DNA of 64,000 nt from JBEKUY01 sp049514555 (lineage in GTDB: Bacteria; Acidobacteriota; Terriglobia; Acidiferrales; UBA7541): positions 1 to 64,000 of the forward strand of contig JBEKUY010000006.1 in assembly GCA_049514555.1 (NCBI GenBank), read 5' to 3'. Below the pieces are notes generated by a model. The model saw only the letters and a program-made list of their open reading frames with translations. It made no database searches and was not told the origin of the DNA. Each line of letters starts with the position of its first letter. Position 1 is the first letter of the stretch. The position numbers and the translations under genes are program-made. Of this stretch, positions 60,115-64,000 are shown in pieces.

Positions 60115-61977
60115 TCAGCGTCGGAACGGGTACGCGCCCGGCGACCGCGCCTCCTCCTCGCTCCAGCCCAGGAGCTTGCGGACATCCGCGGGGAGCGTCG
60201 CTCCTCCCGGCATTCCCGGAAGCGCCTGCAGAAGCTCGTACCGGCCCAGGTCCGGGCCCTTGAAGATCGAGCGTGGAGTCCGATCGAGCTGCCGTCCGCT
60301 AGCCTCGAACGCAGGTATCAGCTTGCGGAACTCGTCGAGCGACCCGAGCGTGGAGACGCAACTGTCGGAGGCCGTGGGGCTCCACACGACGAGAGGCGGC
60401 CCGGCGGTCGCCCCCGCCGTGGTTGCGCGCGCGTAGACGTTGCCGTCGACCTCTTTCGCCTGCGGCCGCTTGAGTTTCGCGCAGAGTGAGTTCGGTTGCT
60501 CGAACCGCAGCAACGGCCCGCGGTACGCCTCGCTCGCCACCAGTAGGTTGTTCACAAACACGTGGCCCTCGCGCTGGTCCACGTCCGGGCCGGTGGAGGC
60601 ATGCCAGCCGAAGTGATCGTTCGTCGCGCTTCGCTCGTTGCGCTGGAAGGACGCCGGGGTGTCCACGAACGTGTTGTTGTACGCGCGCACGTCCGCGGAG
60701 TTCAGCACACGGAGACCATTGTCGCAACGGACAAAGACATTTCCCGCCACAATCGCCCCTCGCGAAATCTCGATGAACATGCCGTCAATCGCCCCCTCGA
60801 TCCAGTTGTTGACGATCACGCCGTCGCGGTTGCCGACGTCGTACCAAATGCCGTTCGAGTAGGGCTGCTCGATGACCAGGTTGTCGCGGCATGTGACGCG
60901 GTGCGTCTGGTTGAAGATCTTGATCGCGGCTGGGAAATAGCCCGTAAGTTGCCTGACGTTGTTCCTCCGGATGATGTTCCTCTCCAGGAGAACGTCAGAT
61001 GACCCGATGACGTAGATGCCTTCTGTGCCGGTGTCGCTGACAAGCGAGTTCCGGATGATCAGGCCGTCCCCGCGGAAGTAGCCGGCGACACGCGAGCAGT
61101 AGGTAATGGTCACGTTCTCCAGCACCGTGCCCACCACCTCTTTGCCGAACGTGGCAGGATCCGATGGACCCACGGGCTCGTCCGTAGCCTCGTTGCCGAT
61201 CGTGAAGTGCTTTTTGCCCTCGATCTCGAGAGCGCGATAGGCGTACTGCGTGAACGTGATCCCGCGAATGACCGGGCCCTTGCGGTCCGACGTCTTGCCG
61301 TGGGCCGGGCCACTGGTTCGAACGAGCGCGCTGTCGAAGGCGGTGATCTCCACCAGCCGATTGCTGGGATCGACGCCGATGTACACGTAGCCGCCCTGGT
61401 AGTCGATGTAGAACGAGTGGGCGTCGAGCTCTCCCTCCCAACCCACCGGCTTCAGTACCTCGCCGTCTACGAACACCATGTCGTTGTTGAATTTGTACAA
61501 CGGCGTCCGCATGCCCTCACGGTCGCGCCGCCACCAGCCCTGGGGCGCGGCCGGGAACAGCCGCGTCCAGGAGGTCCTCCACACCTTGTCGCGCAGTGCT
61601 TCCCATTTGGTCGCGACCTGGGTGCCTTTAAGGATCGGCCGTTCGTCGGCGTACGGCTGCAGCGTGATGCCCTGGCTGAGGACCAGGCCGCCCGTGCGGT
61701 AGATGCCCCCGCGCATCACAATCGCGTCGCCCGTCACGACCCGCTCGATCGCCGCCTCCAGCGTCGTCGGTTGTTCGAGCGTCGTCCCCGGGGAGTCGGC
61801 CTTTCCGTCGGCGGCGACGTAATAGACGTGCGCGGCCTTCGGGATCTCGTAGCGTTGATCGATCGGACCGTAGGGCCCGCCGGATGGCTGCGCGTAACCC
61901 GGGGCGGCCGCGAAGAGAAGAAAAGAGAGGGAGAGGCAGTGACGAAACCATGGTGCCGTTTGTTGACCTAGAAGCAT
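60115..61977 (-). CDS. Secreted right-handed parallel beta-helix protein
   Basis: 620 residues. Signal peptide about 12-29 (HCLSLSFLLFAAAPGYAQ). The opening (HVYYVAADGKADSPGTTLEQP, then TTLEAAIERVVTGDAIVMRG) is the DUF1565/pectate-lyase-like start in which repeated coils follow. Coil repeats run through about 200-470 (GTVLENVTITYCSRVAGYFR, GLIIRNSLVSDTGTEGIYVI, DGVIVNNWIEGAIDGMFIEI, GAIVAGNVFVRCDNGLRVLN). Proteins of this fold are polysaccharide lyases, hydrolases or surface proteins; no catalytic set is identifiable by eye. It lies between two copies of the feoB 3' end, which suggests insertion. Confidence 0.82.
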   Translation of the reverse strand: MLLGQQTAPWFRHCLSLSFLLFAAAPGYAQPSGGPYGPIDQRYEIPKAAHVYYVAADGKADSPGTTLEQPTTLEAAIERVVTGDAIVMRGGIYRTGGLVLSQGITLQPYADERPILKGTQVATKWEALRDKVWRTSWTRLFPAAPQGWWRRDREGMRTPLYKFNNDMVFVDGEVLKPVGWEGELDAHSFYIDYQGGYVYIGVDPSNRLVEITAFDSALVRTSGPAHGKTSDRKGPVIRGITFTQYAYRALEIEGKKHFTIGNEATDEPVGPSDPATFGKEVVGTVLENVTITYCSRVAGYFRGDGLIIRNSLVSDTGTEGIYVIGSSDVLLERNIIRRNNVRQLTGYFPAAIKIFNQTHRVTCRDNLVIEQPYSNGIWYDVGNRDGVIVNNWIEGAIDGMFIEISRGAIVAGNVFVRCDNGLRVLNSADVRAYNNTFVDTPASFQRNERSATNDHFGWHASTGPDVDQREGHVFVNNLLVASEAYRGPLLRFEQPNSLCAKLKRPQAKEVDGNVYARATTAGATAGPPLVVWSPTASDSCVSTLGSLDEFRKLIPAFEASGRQLDRTPRSIFKGPDLGRYELLQALPGMPGGATLPADVRKLLGWSEEEARSPGAYPFRR

Positions 61978-62296
61978 CTCATGTCCTTTTGAGCCGAATT
62001 AGCTCATCAGCAAGAAGCTAGCGGACACTATACGCACCCGACAGCGCGCTGTCACCGTCCCATACTGTAGACATTCCGGGCAGCAGTCGCTTGCTTATAA
62101 ACACAGCATTCTTAAGAAGGGAAGGACTTGCCCCTACAGCGTCGCGACTCGGGAGCCGCTCGCCACGGTCTGGCGTTTGCAGGGCGTCCCGTTGTTGTTT
62201 TCTCGCCAAGAGGATACGTCCAGTTGGCGCGCCGTGTGAGGGAGCACCCCCACAGCAATCCTGCTCGTGTGCAGTCGGAACCTGCATCAGGGGGCG
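61978..62296. other. Spacer between beta-helix gene and feoB
   Basis: 319 bases with no recognised gene, RNA or repeat other than the start of the duplicated feoB 3' end at 62295. Confidence 0.4.
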
Positions 62297-64000
62297 TCAG
62301 GGGACGTGCGCGGCGAGGAGCAGGAAGCGGGTGGCCACACCCAAGGCCGTGGCGAGCGCGAGAGAATAGGCCGCGGCGAGCCAGGTGAGCCTTTGACCGA
62401 TCTCCTTGGTCATGGCGACGAGCGTGGCCAGGCACGGAATGTAAAAGGTGATGAAGACCGTAAAGGTAAGGATCTGCGCGGCCGACATCGCCGCATGGAT
62501 GTTCGTGGTGCCCAGCGCCTGCACCAGCATCACCATGGACAGCTCTTTGCGCAGCACGCCGAAGATCAGGGTGACACCCACGCTCGATGGCAAGCCGAGC
62601 AATCTCGTCAGCGGCGAAAGACCGGCGTTGACGTAACGGTCCCACTGCCAGAATTCGGCCAGGCCGAGCACCACGCTGCCCCCGACCAGGAGCGGCCAGC
62701 TCACCACGACAAACTCCCGCAGCCGCAGCCAGACTTTCCGCGCCGTCATGCGCAGGGAAGGCCACTGGTAGCGCGGCACTTCCAGGATCATCCCGGCGCT
62801 CACCTCCGGCCAAAGACGCGTGAGCAGCCAGCCCGAAAAGAAAACTACGAGCGCATTGAAAGCGAAGATCGCGAGCGCCCATCGCGGACCCAGATAGAAA
62901 GCGGCGAGAGCGAAAATCACCGTGGAACGCGCCGAGCAGGGAACCAGCGTCGCCAAAACGCTGGCCAGGAAGCGGTCGCGCTGCGAGGGAAGGACGCGCG
63001 TGGCGAGACACGCCGGGACGCTGCATCCGTATCCCAGCATGATCGGCACGACCGAAGTGCCGTGTAAGCCGATGCGGTGCAGCAGGCCATCCAGCAAGTA
63101 CGCGACCCGAGGCAGATAGCCAACGTCTTCAAGCAAGGCCAGGCCGAAGAGGAAGGGCAACAGATAGGGCAATACGATGGCCGCGCCGCCAGCAAACCCT
63201 TGCCATAGGCTGGTTACCACCGCGAAGGCGATCGTTTCGTGGGCCAGCCTGGCGGAAATCGGCAGGAAAGCGGCCTGCAGAGCGCCCAGCAGCCCCCTTT
63301 CGATCCATCCGCCCAGTGCAAACACTCCCCAGAAGAAAACGGCGAGCACTGCCAGAAGACAAACGTAACCGAGTATCGGATGAGTCAGCAGGTTGTCCAC
63401 GGCCACTCGAAGATCGGGGCGCGGATGTCCCACTGCGGTGCACTGCTCGCAAAGATCCATTGCGCGGTCGTGCCGCTCCGACATGATCACGGAATCCGCC
63501 GGGCGTCCGTGGGACCGTGCAAGTTCCTCGCGGAGGCGATGCGCCGCCTCATGCGTCTCACGTTTCACCTGTGGAAGCAGATCCTCGTCTCCCTCCAGGA
63601 GTTTCACCGCGAGGAACCGGGGCGGCAACGCTGTGGGAAGGCTTCCGCGGGCAAGCCGGCGCTCGAGACGTTCAACGATGCTCTCGACGTCGCGATGCCA
63701 GTGCAAAGTCTCGGTGGGTTCAGGCTCTCTGCCGCGCTCGCGGACCACTTGGAGGAAGAGTTCCTGAACGCCCACGCCGCGGGAAGCCACGGTCTCCAGG
63801 ACAGGGAGCCGGAGCAATTCAGAGAGTTTCGCCGAGGAGACGCTCATGCCCTTGCGCCGCGCCTCATCGATCATATTCAGGCAAACCACGATCGGGATTC
63901 CCAGCTCCCGGAGTTCCAAGGTCAATTCCAGGCTGCGGCTCAGGAGCGACGCATCCAGCACGTTGACGATCACGTCGATGTTGCGGCTGAGAAGGTATTG
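62297..64000 (-). CDS. feoB: Ferrous iron transporter FeoB (5' end beyond window)
   Basis: At least 567 codons; the frame continues past the window edge, so the first part of the G domain (P-loop, switch regions) is not visible. Seen are VIVNVLDASLLSRSLELTLE and VVCLNMIDEARRKGM (the N-x-x-D base-recognition motif of the GTPase), the helical GDI-like linker, then the Gate/core membrane domain with VPIMLGYGCSVPACLATRVL (the conserved G-Y-G-C-S-V-P motif), LVPCSARSTV and IFGVLRKELSMVMLVQALGT. FeoB imports Fe2+ across the inner membrane. FeoA is not in the window. Its last 96 bases are duplicated at 59982-60077. Confidence 0.93.
   Translation of the reverse strand, partial: QYLLSRNIDVIVNVLDASLLSRSLELTLELRELGIPIVVCLNMIDEARRKGMSVSSAKLSELLRLPVLETVASRGVGVQELFLQVVRERGREPEPTETLHWHRDVESIVERLERRLARGSLPTALPPRFLAVKLLEGDEDLLPQVKRETHEAAHRLREELARSHGRPADSVIMSERHDRAMDLCEQCTAVGHPRPDLRVAVDNLLTHPILGYVCLLAVLAVFFWGVFALGGWIERGLLGALQAAFLPISARLAHETIAFAVVTSLWQGFAGGAAIVLPYLLPFLFGLALLEDVGYLPRVAYLLDGLLHRIGLHGTSVVPIMLGYGCSVPACLATRVLPSQRDRFLASVLATLVPCSARSTVIFALAAFYLGPRWALAIFAFNALVVFFSGWLLTRLWPEVSAGMILEVPRYQWPSLRMTARKVWLRLREFVVVSWPLLVGGSVVLGLAEFWQWDRYVNAGLSPLTRLLGLPSSVGVTLIFGVLRKELSMVMLVQALGTTNIHAAMSAAQILTFTVFITFYIPCLATLVAMTKEIGQRLTWLAAAYSLALATALGVATRFLLLAAHVP

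Noticed and set aside
62112..63026. 304-codon leftward open frame
   Set aside because: It is an alternative frame inside feoB with low-complexity Ala/Arg composition; the FeoB frame has the family motifs.
1..64000. CRISPR arrays, rRNA genes, complete prophage
   Set aside because: No repeat-spacer array, no rRNA-like sequence and no phage structural genes were seen on either strand.

Overview
The window looks like chromosomal DNA of an acidobacterium or a close relative. The basis is family content, not a phylogeny: an Oar-like TonB-dependent receptor with an N-terminal carboxypeptidase-regulatory domain next to an FG-GAP/UnbV protein and a TPR protein, two MacA/MacB efflux sets, many secreted proteins of unknown function, KaiC/KaiB with a PAS kinase, a kinase-like/TonB fusion and integrase remnants of an acidobacterial type. 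Coding is dense on both strands with moderate-to-high GC.

Layout. 1-9019: the start of bamA (cut by the window edge), an orphan OmpR-type regulator, then a leftward block holding a CpxR/CpxA-like pair and a complete tripartite efflux operon (outer-membrane factor, fusion protein, ATPase, permease; three ATGA overlaps). Half-sites of the form GTAAA/GTTAA spaced by five bases lie upstream of both regulators and of the efflux operon. 9020-17870: a mosaic genomic island. It carries two unknown genes, two C-terminal tyrosine-recombinase remnants, an IS21-type remnant, a Fic protein fused to a DUF1488 domain with a palindromic operator, and a TOTE-type primase-helicase. Two identical 47-bp copies of the 3' part of a tRNA-Arg(CCG) bracket 12436-17615. 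17871-25702: an MgtA-type Mg2+ ATPase, an alpha/beta-hydrolase remnant, and a KaiC-KaiB-histidine kinase-NarL regulator cluster followed by a Crp/Fnr regulator. 25703-34351: envelope and secreted proteins (OmpA-type, ice-binding DUF3494 type and several unknowns). 34352-40345: a class A penicillin-binding protein and a second MacA/MacB set. 40346-51350: a small membrane protein, a CRTAC1/UnbV protein, the large receptor, a TPR protein, a predicted pseudokinase-TonB fusion and a DUF1161 protein. 51351-59851: an SdpR/SdpI pair, a membrane-anchored trehalose-6-phosphate synthase, a PAS kinase with its NarL regulator, and a degenerate receiver-PilZ protein. 59852-64000: a beta-helix protein lying between a 96-bp duplicated piece of the feoB 3' end and feoB itself (cut by the window edge).

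The strongest candidates for something new are in the island: the Fic-DUF1488 fusion, the TOTE-type primase-helicase, the unidentified two-gene membrane module at 9557-11997, and the similar promoter-operator architecture in front of the two-gene module and the Fic gene. Outside it, the pseudokinase-TonB fusion and the sensor-anchored trehalose-6-phosphate synthase stand out. All function calls rest on motif reading by eye; no database search was run.
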